A DNA stretch of 64,000 nucleotides from Devosia sp. 2618 (lineage in GTDB: Bacteria; Pseudomonadota; Alphaproteobacteria; Rhizobiales; Devosiaceae), in contig NZ_JBEPOO010000001.1 of assembly GCF_040546815.1 (NCBI RefSeq), positions 2,108,001 through 2,172,000 of the forward strand. The letters run 5' to 3'. This document shows, piece after piece, positions 41,643-50,128 of this stretch (positions within the stretch are counted from its first letter, which is position 1; every line of letters starts with the position of its first letter). The notes beneath the pieces were generated by a model. The model saw nothing but the letters and a program-made list of their open reading frames with translations, was not told the DNA's origin and did no database searches. Position numbers and translations under genes: made by a program.

Positions 41643-42469
41643 CCCTGCTCACGCGATTGATCCGATCTCCCGAAGGCCTCGCCGGGTTGATTATCCTCGT
41701 CATTCTGGCGCTGACCGCCCTCCTCGCGCCGCTGTTCTTCCCGCGCGATCCTCTCGCCATCGTCGGCCAGCCATTGCTCACCCCCTTCACCGATCTGGCG
41801 CTGCCGCTCGGCACCGACCGCCTTGGCCGCAACGTTCTCGCCGGCCTGATGCACGGGGCCCGCGCATCGCTGGCTGTCGGCATTGCCGCCGCCATCGTCG
41901 CCGTGCTGGTCGGCACCGTCATCGGCACGCTGGCCGGGTTTGCCGGCGGGCTAATCGACGAGGCCCTGATGCGCGTGGTCGACGCCTTCCAGATTGTGCC
42001 GGGATTCCTTTTGGCGCTGGCTTTCGTCAGCGTCGTCGGCGCGTCGCTGCCGGTGGTCATCCTTGCCATCGCGCTGGGCGCCTGGACCGCTCCCGCACGA
42101 CTGGCACGGGCGGAGGTGTTGTCGATCCGCGAGCGCGACTATGTCGCTGCGTCGCGCGTCATCGGCATGCATCCGCTCGAAATCGCCCTCAAGGAAGTCC
42201 TGCCCAATGCCCTACCCCCGGTTTTGGCGCTCAGCGCCGTCATCGTCGCGGGCGCGGTGCTGACCGAGGCGGCCTTGTCCTTTCTCGGGCTCGGCGATCC
42301 CAATATCGTCACCTGGGGTTCGATGATCGCCGAAGGTCGCACCGTCCTGCGCTCGTCGCCCTATCTGTCGATCATCCCCGGCCTCGCGCTGGTCGTCACC
42401 GTGCTCGGCGTCTACCTATTCGGCGAAGGCTTGTCCGAAGCTTTGGCCCGTCGCAGGAGCCGCGCATGA
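41639..42469 (+). CDS. peptide-type ABC importer permease (DppC-like, system 2)
   Basis: A 276-residue permease with about six TM helices. The DppC motif appears as GTDRLGRNVLAGLMHGAR, and the EAA loop as SIRERDYVAASRVIGMHPLEIALKEVLPN split across two helices. GDPNIVTWGSMIAEGRTVL is typical for this family near the C-terminus. It overlaps both neighbouring genes by ATGA, so the block DppB, DppC, ATPase, ATPase is coupled. Confidence 0.92.
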   Translation: MTLLTRLIRSPEGLAGLIILVILALTALLAPLFFPRDPLAIVGQPLLTPFTDLALPLGTDRLGRNVLAGLMHGARASLAVGIAAAIVAVLVGTVIGTLAGFAGGLIDEALMRVVDAFQIVPGFLLALAFVSVVGASLPVVILAIALGAWTAPARLARAEVLSIRERDYVAASRVIGMHPLEIALKEVLPNALPPVLALSAVIVAGAVLTEAALSFLGLGDPNIVTWGSMIAEGRTVLRSSPYLSIIPGLALVVTVLGVYLFGEGLSEALARRRSRA

Positions 42470-43248
42470 CCGCTCCTCTGGTCAATATCAGCAACCTCAG
42501 CGTTACCTATCGCGGTTCCGAGCAGGCCGCGCTCGACGCCATCAATCTGAGCATGGGCTTCGGCGAACGCCTCGCCATCATCGGAGAAAGCGGCTCGGGC
42601 AAGAGCACGCTTGGTCTGGCTTTGGCCGGCCTCCTCCCCACCGACGCCCGCATCTCAGGCAGTCTGGTCTGGCCCGACCTCGCGCAACCCCAGCCGGGCC
42701 GCGATATCGGCATGGTGTTTCAGGATCCTGGCAACAGCCTTAACCCGGTGCTGCGCATTGGCGAGCAGATCGCCGAAGTCGCCCAGCGTCACCTCGGGAT
42801 GAACTGGCGGCAGGCCCGCGAACGGGCGCTGGAACTGCTGGGCCGTGTCCGCATCCCGCAGCCCGAACGCGCCATCGACGCCTATCCGCATCAACTGTCC
42901 GGCGGGCAGCGCCAGCGCGTCGCCATCGCCTCGGCCATCGCGGCCAAACCAAAGCTGCTGATCGCCGACGAACCGACCAGCGCGCTCGACATGGTGGTGC
43001 AGTCCGAGATCGTGGCCCTGCTGGATGAACTCGTCCGCGCCGACGGCATGACGCTGCTGTTCATCACCCACGACATGGCACTGGCCTCCGGCTTTGCCGA
43101 CCGCATCGCCGTGTTTCGCAATGGCGCTCTGGTTGAAACCGGCCCCGCCCAAAGCGTGCTCGGCAATCCGCAGACTGACTACACCGCGACACTCATCGCC
43201 AGCCATATCGACCTCACCAGTCCGCCGCTGATCGGGGTGGCGTCATGA
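42466..43248 (+). CDS. peptide-type ABC importer ATP-binding protein (DppD-like, system 2)
   Basis: A 260-residue ATPase with Walker [10 protein letters not shown], signature [14 protein letters not shown], Walker [13 protein letters not shown] and FITHDMALA. ATG 42466 overlaps the permease stop; the open frame extends far upstream (to 41362) but there it only shadows the permease genes. Slightly short compared with DppD (about 320) because the C-terminal Cys-rich tail is missing. It overlaps the second ATPase gene by ATGA. Confidence 0.92.
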   Translation: MTAPLVNISNLSVTYRGSEQAALDAINLSMGFGERLAIIGESGSGKSTLGLALAGLLPTDARISGSLVWPDLAQPQPGRDIGMVFQDPGNSLNPVLRIGEQIAEVAQRHLGMNWRQARERALELLGRVRIPQPERAIDAYPHQLSGGQRQRVAIASAIAAKPKLLIADEPTSALDMVVQSEIVALLDELVRADGMTLLFITHDMALASGFADRIAVFRNGALVETGPAQSVLGNPQTDYTATLIASHIDLTSPPLIGVAS

Positions 43249-44021
43249 CCAAATTGTTGTCGACATCTGGCCTCTCCAAAACCTTCTCCAGCGGCGGACG
43301 ACGTGTTGTCGCGCTGGACGACGTTTCGCTGACCCTCAATCGTAGCGAAACACTGGGATTGGTGGGTCCATCGGGTAGCGGGAAGTCAACACTTTCGAGG
43401 GTTCTGCTACGACTCGTTAACGCGGATTCGGGCCGTGTCACCTTCGATGGGCAGGACTTTCTGGCCCTGCAAGGCGCCGCTCTGCGAGCCCAACGCAAGC
43501 GCATCCAGATGGTATTTCAGGACCCGTTGGCGGCGTTCAATCCGCGCGCCACAGTCTCCCAAGCCCTTGATGATCCTCTCAGAATTCACGCCATAGCCAA
43601 TCGCCGCGAGCGTCCTGCCGCCATCGCCAATCTGCTGGATCGCGTCGGTCTGCCGTCAACCCTCGCCCAGCGCGCCATCCACGAAATCTCGGGCGGTCAG
43701 CGCCAGCGCGTCGCCATCGCCCGCGCCATCTCCACCAAGCCAGACCTCGTCGTTCTCGACGAAGCCGTCTCGGCGCTCGATGTATCGGTTCGCGGCAAGA
43801 TATTGGAATTGCTGGTATCTTTGCAGCGCGAGGATGGCCTCGCCTACATTTTCGTGTCGCACGATATTGCTGTGGTCCGCGCGATTTCCCACCGCATCGC
43901 CATCATGGATGCCGGCCGGATCGTTGAAACCGGCCCCACACAAGCCATTGTTGCGGCCCCACAATCCGCGACAGGACGCGCACTGGTCGACGCCGTGCCG
44001 CACCTGATCGTTAATCGCTAA
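43245..44021 (+). CDS. peptide-type ABC importer ATP-binding protein (DppF-like, system 2)
   Basis: A 258-residue ATPase: Walker [10 protein letters not shown], signature [14 protein letters not shown], Walker B LVVLDEAVSALD (variant with Ala-Val in place of Pro-Thr), switch FVSHDIAVV. It pairs with the preceding ATPase. The aminotransferase gene starts 9 bases downstream and is likely cotranscribed, linking this importer to a nitrogenous ligand. Confidence 0.92.
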   Translation: MTKLLSTSGLSKTFSSGGRRVVALDDVSLTLNRSETLGLVGPSGSGKSTLSRVLLRLVNADSGRVTFDGQDFLALQGAALRAQRKRIQMVFQDPLAAFNPRATVSQALDDPLRIHAIANRRERPAAIANLLDRVGLPSTLAQRAIHEISGGQRQRVAIARAISTKPDLVVLDEAVSALDVSVRGKILELLVSLQREDGLAYIFVSHDIAVVRAISHRIAIMDAGRIVETGPTQAIVAAPQSATGRALVDAVPHLIVNR

Positions 44022-44030
44022 GGAAAAGCA

Positions 44031-45134
44031 ATGACTTCGCTTACCTGGAACCCGCTGCTCGACATCCCGCCATTCCCCGTCTACGGCTATGCCAAGCTCG
44101 CTGACCGCATCGGCGCGCTGCTCGGCACGCGGCATGATGTCTTGCTGGTACAGGGCGAAGCTATCATCGCGCTTGAAGCCGTGGCGACCAGCCTCGCGCG
44201 GCCCGGTCTTCAGGCTCTCAACGTCGTCACCAGCCCCTATGGCGGGCTGTTTGGCGACTGGCTTTCCCGAGGCGGCGCAGCGGTTTCCAACGTTATTGCC
44301 GCGCCCGGCCTGCCCATCACCATCGCGACCTTCACAGCCGCTCTGGACGCCATGCCGGGCGTCGGCGTCGTGGCACTTGTCCACGCCGAGTCAGCGTCTG
44401 GTATTCTCAACCCGCTTGAAGACATTGCCACCCTCGCCAAAGCGCGCGGTGCGGTGGTCGTCGTCGATGCCGTCGCCTCGGTCGGCGGCCATGAGTTAAA
44501 TACCGACGCGCTAGGCCTCGATATAGTGGTCATTGGCGCGCAAAAATCTCTGGGCGGATCGGCAGGACTATCGGCCTTGTCGGTCAGCCCAACAGCCTGG
44601 GGACTGATTGCCCAACCCGGCGGTGTCGAACAATCGACGCTGTCTTTGCTCGATCTCAAGCATAACTGGCTTGATCGGGGGCGTCTCGCCTTGCCCGGCA
44701 TGCCGTCGGCGCTGGAATTTCATGCGCTCGCGGGGGCGCTGGATCGGTTCGAGGCAGAGGGTTTGGACAACGCCATTGCCCGCCACGCGCGCGCAGCAGC
44801 CGCGACCCGCGACGGCGTGGAAGCTCTGGGCCTACCGCTTTGGGTCGAGGCGTCCGGCGCGTCCAATCTGATGACTGGGGTACAAATTCCCCAGTCCATT
44901 GAAATCAATAGCCTTTTACGAGAATTGGCACCATTCGATACCTGCATTGGCCCCGGCGTCGGGCTGATCGCCGACCGCTTGGTGCGGCTCAACCATACCG
45001 GCAACCGCGCCCGCCTGGACGCCGTTCTCGCCAATGTTCTGGCGCTGGGACAAGCCTTGCAGCAACTCGGTCATCCGACCGATCTCGGCGCGGCAAGCGC
45101 TGCCGTACTGCGCCATTACGGTCGCCCTGCATGA
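44031..45134 (+). CDS. class V aminotransferase (alanine-glyoxylate aminotransferase-like)
   Basis: A 367-residue PLP fold-type I enzyme. The PLP aspartate is in VVVVDAVASVGG and the Schiff-base lysine in VVIGAQKSLGGSAGLS, the arrangement of alanine-glyoxylate/serine-pyruvate aminotransferases. HAESASGILNPLEDIA is the usual ETSTG-like segment before it. AGGA precedes the ATG. It overlaps the HAD hydrolase gene by ATGA and belongs to the operon of importer system 2. It may transaminate the imported compound, with pyruvate or glyoxylate as acceptor. Confidence 0.88.
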   Translation: MTSLTWNPLLDIPPFPVYGYAKLADRIGALLGTRHDVLLVQGEAIIALEAVATSLARPGLQALNVVTSPYGGLFGDWLSRGGAAVSNVIAAPGLPITIATFTAALDAMPGVGVVALVHAESASGILNPLEDIATLAKARGAVVVVDAVASVGGHELNTDALGLDIVVIGAQKSLGGSAGLSALSVSPTAWGLIAQPGGVEQSTLSLLDLKHNWLDRGRLALPGMPSALEFHALAGALDRFEAEGLDNAIARHARAAAATRDGVEALGLPLWVEASGASNLMTGVQIPQSIEINSLLRELAPFDTCIGPGVGLIADRLVRLNHTGNRARLDAVLANVLALGQALQQLGHPTDLGAASAAVLRHYGRPA

Positions 45135-45838
45135 CCAGAGCCGTCCTATTCGACCTCGATGACACGCTGATCTTCGCCTACGCCAACCCGGCCCCCGCCT
45201 GGCACGCTGTCGTGTCGGAGTTCGCTGATCGGCTGGGCAACGCACCCATGGACTCCGTCGCAAAGGCGGTTGCCGACAGCACGGCGACCTTCCTCAGCGA
45301 CGACGACAACCGCCGCCTATGGCGGTTGCAGGCCGTTGCGACGCGGCGCGCCGTCGTCCAAGATGCCCTGAAATCCTCAGGTTTTGCGGGGTTGGATGAC
45401 GTTGCAGGCGAGATCGCCGACCGCTATGCCGACTATCGGGAAGAGAATATGTATCTCTACCCAGACGCCCTTCAGGTCGTCGACGCTTACCGGGCGCAGG
45501 GCATGAAGCTGGGCCTTGTGACCAATGGTGCGACCGAAGTGCAGCACGCCAAGGTCGACCGCTTCGGCCTGCGCGAACGCTTCGATCATATCCAGGTTGA
45601 AGAAGAAGCCGGGTTCGGCAAGCCTGACGGTCGCGCCTATGTGCATACGCTGGCCGCGCTCGACGTTGCCCCCGAGGACACCATCATGATCGGCGACGAC
45701 ATGGTGTGGGACGTGCTGGCGCCGCAGCGCCTGGGCATAATGGGCATCTGGTACGACCGCTTCGAGATCGGCTTGCAGCCCAATGTGGCGGTAAAGCCGG
45801 ACCGGATCATTCACCGGCTCGCAGAGCTGCTCGACTAG
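45131..45838 (+). CDS. HAD family hydrolase (YjjG/HAD-IA type)
   Basis: A 235-residue haloacid dehalogenase-like phosphatase. Motif I is FDLDDTLIF (nucleophile and acid Asp, about residues 8-12), motif II is LGLVTNGATE, the motif III lysine is in GFGKPDGRAY, and motif IV is IMIGDDMVWDVL. A helical cap lies between motifs I and II. Last gene of the importer-2 operon; its stop overlaps the convergent GNAT gene. Probable phosphatase of a small metabolite. Confidence 0.9.
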   Translation: MTRAVLFDLDDTLIFAYANPAPAWHAVVSEFADRLGNAPMDSVAKAVADSTATFLSDDDNRRLWRLQAVATRRAVVQDALKSSGFAGLDDVAGEIADRYADYREENMYLYPDALQVVDAYRAQGMKLGLVTNGATEVQHAKVDRFGLRERFDHIQVEEEAGFGKPDGRAYVHTLAALDVAPEDTIMIGDDMVWDVLAPQRLGIMGIWYDRFEIGLQPNVAVKPDRIIHRLAELLD

Positions 45839-46362
45839 CTGGCGAAGCGCTCCAACAGGATCGAGGCGTGATCCTTGTACGTGGTCTGAGCAAACTCGCG
45901 ATAGCCCAGCTTGGCGGCGAGGCTGAGTGACGCCAGATTGGCCGGATCGATCAGGCAGACCGTGCGCGGCATGGCTCTGTCGGCCCAAGCGAGGATTGCC
46001 GCAAGCGCTTCATGGGCAAGTCCGAGACCCTGAAATTGTGGCAGCATCGCCCAGCCCGCTTCCGGCGTATCGCCCAGCGATGGCGTCATATCGCGATGAA
46101 AGTCAGCAAGGCCGAATTCGCCGACAAGAGCCCCGGTCTGCCGGTCGATGGCTAGGAAATATCCGTACCCCATAAGCTGCCAGTGCCCGGCATAGGCGAG
46201 GATACGGCGCCAGACTTCTTCTGGCGTATTGGGCCGTCCGCCGATGAACCGCGTCACTTCCGGGTCGGACCAGAGAGTGCAGCAGGCGGCGAAATCATCC
46301 GGCGTGTGGGCGCGCAGGATGAGGCGGGGTGTGGTGAGGATTGGCGCGGCAGGCTGAGACAT
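45835..46362 (-). CDS. GNAT family N-acetyltransferase (RimJ/RimL-like)
   Basis: A 175-residue acetyltransferase of the Acetyltransf_3 type: TTPRLILRAHTPDDFAACCTLWSDPEVTRFIGG at the N-terminus, acetyl-CoA binding around LPQFQGLGLAHEALAAIL, and NLASLSLAAKLGYREFAQT near the C-terminus. ATG 46362 gives the standard start; a longer frame runs into the repeat element. It is monocistronic and convergent with the HAD gene. The acceptor could be a ribosomal protein or a small amine. Confidence 0.9.
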   Translation of the reverse strand: MSQPAAPILTTPRLILRAHTPDDFAACCTLWSDPEVTRFIGGRPNTPEEVWRRILAYAGHWQLMGYGYFLAIDRQTGALVGEFGLADFHRDMTPSLGDTPEAGWAMLPQFQGLGLAHEALAAILAWADRAMPRTVCLIDPANLASLSLAAKLGYREFAQTTYKDHASILLERFAS

Positions 46363-46367
46363 CGGAG

Positions 46368-46463
46368 TACCCCCACCTCGCTCCCCTGATAGGGGAGGAA
46401 CAGATCCAGTTTGCGGCACGATACAACTCCTCCCCCTTTTCAGGGGGAGGTTGGGTGGGGGTA
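46368..46463. repeat. Palindromic intergenic element, TACCCCCACC family, copy A
   Basis: 96 bp bounded by TACCCCCACC (46368-46377) and GGTGGGGGTA (46454-46463), with inner hairpins CTCCCCTGATAGGGGAG and CCTCCCCCTTTTCAGGGGGAGG. It fills the gap between the GNAT start and the M24 peptidase stop. The same ends and inner hairpin recur at 54248-54365, and reduced versions at 47595-47640 and 58407-58484. Confidence 0.85.
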
Positions 46464-46467
46464 TTCT

Positions 46468-47568
46468 TTAGCCCCCGACGACGGCAGTGCGCGGCATGTC
46501 CGAGAGGATTTCGGCGACACCATTGCGGATGATGACGATCTCTTCGAGGCGCAGGCCGAACTGGCCCTGCAGATAGATGCCAGGCTCGATCGAGAACACC
46601 ATGCCCTCTTCGAGGATCGTTTCGGAAGTCGCTGTAATATATGGCGTTTCGTGAATGTCGATACCCAGGCCGTGGCCGGTGCGGTGCAGGAAGTTGGGGC
46701 CGTAACCGGCGGCGGTGATCACATCGCGGGCGGCCTTGTCGACGGCGCTGGCAGGTACGCCCGGCTTGGCAGCGGCGATGGCGGCGTCCACGGCGCGATC
46801 AAGGATGGAGTGGACCTGGCCAAACCCACCTGGCGCCGTATCGAGGAAGCCGACGCGGGTCATGTCGGATGGATAGCCATAGATGCGCGCGCCGGTATCG
46901 ATCAGCACGGCATCGCCGCTCTTGAGCTGCGTATCGCCGGTGTGGTGGTGCGGAAAGGCGCCGTTGGGGCCAAAGCACACGCTGCAGAATTCAGTGGTGG
47001 CGCCATTGGCCTTGTAGAAGTCGCGGATGACGGTGGCCACTTCGCGCTCGGTGATGCCGGGGCGCAGGGCAGCAAAGCCGGCGGCCATGGCGGCATCGTT
47101 GAGCACCGCGCTTTTCTTGAGCGCGTCATACTCGGCGGCATCTTTGCGCGAGCGCAGGTAGCCGACCGTATCATTGGTGAAGCGGCGGGTTGCGCCGGGC
47201 AGCGCGTCGATTACCAGCAGCGCGAAGTCGGCGCGCATGGTTTCGTCCAGAACCACGGATGGCGCGGTGCGGTCGATACCGGTCGCGACGAGCAGCTGTT
47301 CTAGCGCAGCTGCCGGGCCCTCGGCGTCGGTCCAGGGGAAGAATGGCAGGTCGGTATGCTGGCGGGCGCTATCGACGTTAAGCGCGGGCATCAGTACGCC
47401 AGCAAAGGACTGGCTGACCATCAGAAGCACCGGGCGCTCGTCGCCGTGTGGGGCGAGGTCGGCGAGATACAGCATGTGACTGGACGGACCGATGACGACA
47501 AGGTCGGTATTTGTCGCTGCCATGCGAGCGCGAAGGGCGGACATGCGATTGGTCAGTGTGGCGTTCAT
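46468..47568 (-). CDS. M24 family metallopeptidase (Xaa-Pro dipeptidase-like)
   Basis: A 366-residue pita-bread metallopeptidase. The N-terminal creatinase_N-like domain covers about residues 1-125. Metal ligands are visible in order: Asp in VLIDTGARIYGYPSD (two Asp), His in HRTGHGLGIDIHE, Glu in FSIEPGIYL and Glu in LRLEEIVIIR; the substrate-side FPHHHTGD His is also present. The family cleaves Xaa-Pro dipeptides or N-terminal residues before proline. It lies downstream of a peptide-binding protein gene and near putA, suggesting use of proline-containing peptides. Confidence 0.9.
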   Translation of the reverse strand: MNATLTNRMSALRARMAATNTDLVVIGPSSHMLYLADLAPHGDERPVLLMVSQSFAGVLMPALNVDSARQHTDLPFFPWTDAEGPAAALEQLLVATGIDRTAPSVVLDETMRADFALLVIDALPGATRRFTNDTVGYLRSRKDAAEYDALKKSAVLNDAAMAAGFAALRPGITEREVATVIRDFYKANGATTEFCSVCFGPNGAFPHHHTGDTQLKSGDAVLIDTGARIYGYPSDMTRVGFLDTAPGGFGQVHSILDRAVDAAIAAAKPGVPASAVDKAARDVITAAGYGPNFLHRTGHGLGIDIHETPYITATSETILEEGMVFSIEPGIYLQGQFGLRLEEIVIIRNGVAEILSDMPRTAVVGG

Positions 47569-47594
47569 CGAGAGCTCTTGGGTTGATGTGGGGA

Positions 47595-47640
47595 TACCCC
47601 CACCCAGCCTCCCCTTATTTGAGGAAGCTGCGTGGGGGTA
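47595..47640. repeat. Palindromic intergenic element, short copy C
   Basis: 46 bp with TACCCCCAC and GTGGGGGTA ends and an imperfect inner stem around TTATTT. It is a compact version of the 96-118 bp elements. It lies between the M24 gene start and the terminator of the binding-protein gene. Confidence 0.75.
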
Positions 47641-47642
47641 TG

Positions 47643-47683
47643 AAAAAATGAGGAGCCAGGCCGGAGGAGATGGCCCGGCTCCT
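47643..47683 (-). terminator. Rho-independent terminator after the peptide-binding protein gene
   Basis: AGGAGCCaGGCC (47651-47662) and GGCCcGGCTCCT (47672-47683) form a long stem with one mismatch. On the minus strand it is followed by CATTTTTT (complement of 47643-47650). It should end the XRE/binding-protein transcript before the M24 gene. Confidence 0.85.
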
Positions 47684-47730
47684 CGTGCGGCGCTGACTTG
47701 GGGCTCAGCGCCGCGACGGGTGTCGGCTAA

Positions 47731-49320
47731 CTACTGCTTGGTGACCAGGCGGTAGTAGACGAAGTCGGAGGTTGCACCGTTGACGTAGCCATCGACATTG
47801 GAAGCCATCGCGATGGTCAGCGCGGCCTGGAACATGATGACGATCGGCGAGTTTTCCTGAACTTGCTTCTGCAGCTCGATATAGTCGGCATTGCGCTTTG
47901 CCTGATCTGGTTCGGCAAGCGCGGCGTTGACTTCGTCGTTCAGCTCGGCCGGGACAGCCCAGGCGTTCCGCCATGTGGTGGTGGCCGTGTAGTTGTCGTC
48001 GGCGTTGTTGGAGTTGTAGGCGAAAGCCTTGGCGTTGGAATGTGGGTCCATGAAGTCTGGGCCCCAATACAGCAGCATCGCCTGGTGGGTACGCTCACGG
48101 TACTTGGTGATGACCTGAGCGCCGGTGCCGGGCAGGATTTCGAAGTTGATGCCAGCTTCCGAGAAACCGGCCTGCAGCGACTGAGCGATGTCGGTGAACG
48201 GGGTCGAGTTGATTACGTCCAGCGTCACATTGATTGGTGTCTTGACGCCGGCGTCAGCCAGGATCTGCTTGGCCTTCTCAACGTCGTAGGTATACGGCGT
48301 TTCGTCGTAGGAGCCGGGGAAGCCCTTTGGCCAGAAGGCCTGGTGCTTTTCCATCTGACCCTTGAGGAAGGACTGGGTCATCCCGTCATAGTCGACGAGG
48401 TAACGGGCAGCTTCCCAAACGGCTGGTGGCGTCAGCGATTCCGTCTTCTGGTTGAACGACAGGAAATGGACGGCGGCCTGCGGATAGGTCTCGACCTTGA
48501 CCGCATCGGCTGACAGACCCGAAATCTGGTCAGGGGTGAGGTTCTTGGCGATATCGACGTCACCCGAGGTCAGCAGCAGCTGCTGGGTCGCGGCTTCGGC
48601 AACATGGCGGATGATGATGGTTTTCATCGCCGGTGCGCCACCGAAATAGGTTTCGTTGGCGGTGAGGCGAACGATTTCAGCCGGACGGTAATCGGACAGC
48701 ACATATGGGCCCGAACCAGCCGAATGGGTGTTCAGCCAGGCATTGCCGAAGTCGCCGTCGACTTCATTGGCCTTGACCAGAACTTCGTCAACGATGGCGC
48801 CCGGACGAGCGGCCAGCACGTTCAGCACGAAAGCCGATGCGAAGTTGCCTTCCCACTTCAGCGTAACGGTGTTGCCGTCAGCGGTGACCATCTGGTCGAT
48901 GTTTTCCGGGGTCCAGCCGAGCTGGGTCAGGATGAAGGCTGGAGTCTTGTTCAGCACGACAACGCGCTTGAACGAGAACACCACGTCTTCGCCGCGCACC
49001 GGGTTGCCCGATGCGAAGGCCGCGCCATCACGCAGGGTGAAGGTCAGCGTCTTGGCGGCTTCATCAGCAGTCCACGATGCTGCAAGGCCGGGTGCCAGAA
49101 CGGTGGTGTCGGCCGCGTCATACTGGACGAGCTTGTCGTAGAGGTTGGCGTTGATCTCGCCAGCGCTGAATTCATAGGCCTGCGCTGGATCGAGCGCGAC
49201 GATATCGTCGATATTCTGCGCGATGACCAGGGCATCTGCTGGGGTGGCGGCGTATACAGCGCCTGCCGCAAGCGGCAGAGTCAGCGCTGTCGCCAACAAG
49301 GCGGCGCGAAGCATCTTCAT
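47731..49320 (-). CDS. peptide-type ABC importer substrate-binding protein (family 5, system 3)
   Basis: A 529-residue periplasmic binding protein. The Sec signal MLRAALLATALTLPLAAGAVYA is followed by ATPADALVIAQNIDDIVALDP, then FTLRDGAAFASGNPVRGEDVVFSFKR, GSGPYVLSDYRPAEIVRL and other family 5 blocks. Its ATG overlaps the stop of the XRE-cupin regulator (ATGA, 49317-49320). The permease and ATPase genes of this system lie on the opposite strand at 50129-53680. Likely ligand: di- or oligopeptides, given the M24 peptidase. Confidence 0.92.
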   Translation of the reverse strand: MKMLRAALLATALTLPLAAGAVYAATPADALVIAQNIDDIVALDPAQAYEFSAGEINANLYDKLVQYDAADTTVLAPGLAASWTADEAAKTLTFTLRDGAAFASGNPVRGEDVVFSFKRVVVLNKTPAFILTQLGWTPENIDQMVTADGNTVTLKWEGNFASAFVLNVLAARPGAIVDEVLVKANEVDGDFGNAWLNTHSAGSGPYVLSDYRPAEIVRLTANETYFGGAPAMKTIIIRHVAEAATQQLLLTSGDVDIAKNLTPDQISGLSADAVKVETYPQAAVHFLSFNQKTESLTPPAVWEAARYLVDYDGMTQSFLKGQMEKHQAFWPKGFPGSYDETPYTYDVEKAKQILADAGVKTPINVTLDVINSTPFTDIAQSLQAGFSEAGINFEILPGTGAQVITKYRERTHQAMLLYWGPDFMDPHSNAKAFAYNSNNADDNYTATTTWRNAWAVPAELNDEVNAALAEPDQAKRNADYIELQKQVQENSPIVIMFQAALTIAMASNVDGYVNGATSDFVYYRLVTKQ

Positions 49321-49997
49321 GAACGTTTCTCCGTAGGTTTGACTATTTTCTTGTTTTTCACCGGCTTGAGGCCGGGTTTCGCCACCGCCAACAGCTGCCG
49401 CGAGGGCTTGGCCGATGAGCGGAAGAGGGTGAGCGTGCCCGTCCAGAGCAGGCGCGCAGGCTGGTCGGTGTGATTGGACCAGGAATGGGGGCGGTTGCCG
49501 CGAAAATGCAGGCTATCACCCGCACTCATGATCATTTCCTCGCTGTCGAGACGCTGGGTGATCGACCCTTCGAGCACAAAGAGGATCTCCTCGCCTTCGT
49601 GCGCCACAGTTTCCGACCGATATCCCGGTGGCACCGTCATGACGAAGCTCGACAGCATGTTGCCGGGGAAGTCGGTGCCCAGTCGCTCATAGATGATGGA
49701 CGAACCATCGACCGAAAAACGGTTGCGCTGACCGGCGCGGGTCAGGGCTGACTGTGCAGTAGGGGCCGATACGAAATAGTCGATGCCGACGCCGAGCGCC
49801 CGAGCGATTTGGGCCAGAGTGCCAAGCGATGGCGTGGCGTGATCGCGTTCGACCTGACTGAGATAGCCGACCGAAACATCGGCCGATTTCCCGAGTGCTT
49901 CGAGCGTCATATGCTGCTGACGACGGCGGGCGCGAATGAGGGCACCCACCTTGGGATGACCATCCGCTTCCGTCTGTGCCAGTGCTGTTTCCGCCAT
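49317..49997 (-). CDS. XRE family regulator with cupin domain (system 3)
   Basis: A 226-residue regulator: helix-turn-helix at about residues 16-72 (RRQQHMTLEALGKSADVSVGYLSQVERDH across helices 1-3) and a C-terminal cupin (EEILFVLEGSITQRLD, SAGDSLHFRGNRPHSW). The C-terminus is basic (KPVKNKK). ATG 49997 is chosen because the upstream part of the frame crosses the divergent promoter region. It is translationally coupled to the binding-protein gene and divergent from the permease operon, so it is placed to control both arms of system 3. Confidence 0.88.
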   Translation of the reverse strand: MAETALAQTEADGHPKVGALIRARRRQQHMTLEALGKSADVSVGYLSQVERDHATPSLGTLAQIARALGVGIDYFVSAPTAQSALTRAGQRNRFSVDGSSIIYERLGTDFPGNMLSSFVMTVPPGYRSETVAHEGEEILFVLEGSITQRLDSEEMIMSAGDSLHFRGNRPHSWSNHTDQPARLLWTGTLTLFRSSAKPSRQLLAVAKPGLKPVKNKKIVKPTEKRS

Positions 49998-50128
49998 GCG
50001 CTCCACCAAAATTTTTTTGATATAAGCAAAGTTTTCTGTATGGTGAAAGCGAAATATGAAGCCCTTCACAGTCTGCGAGAGAGTCATTTCGCGGTCGCAA
50101 AGCCCTGTTTTCACTAAAGGATTTGCCG

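Noticed and set aside
41362..42465. Upstream extension of the ATPase frame, suggesting a permease-ATPase fusion
   Set aside because: The extension is Arg/Pro-rich noise in another frame of the two permease genes. The true start at 42466 overlaps the permease stop and begins the ABC domain.
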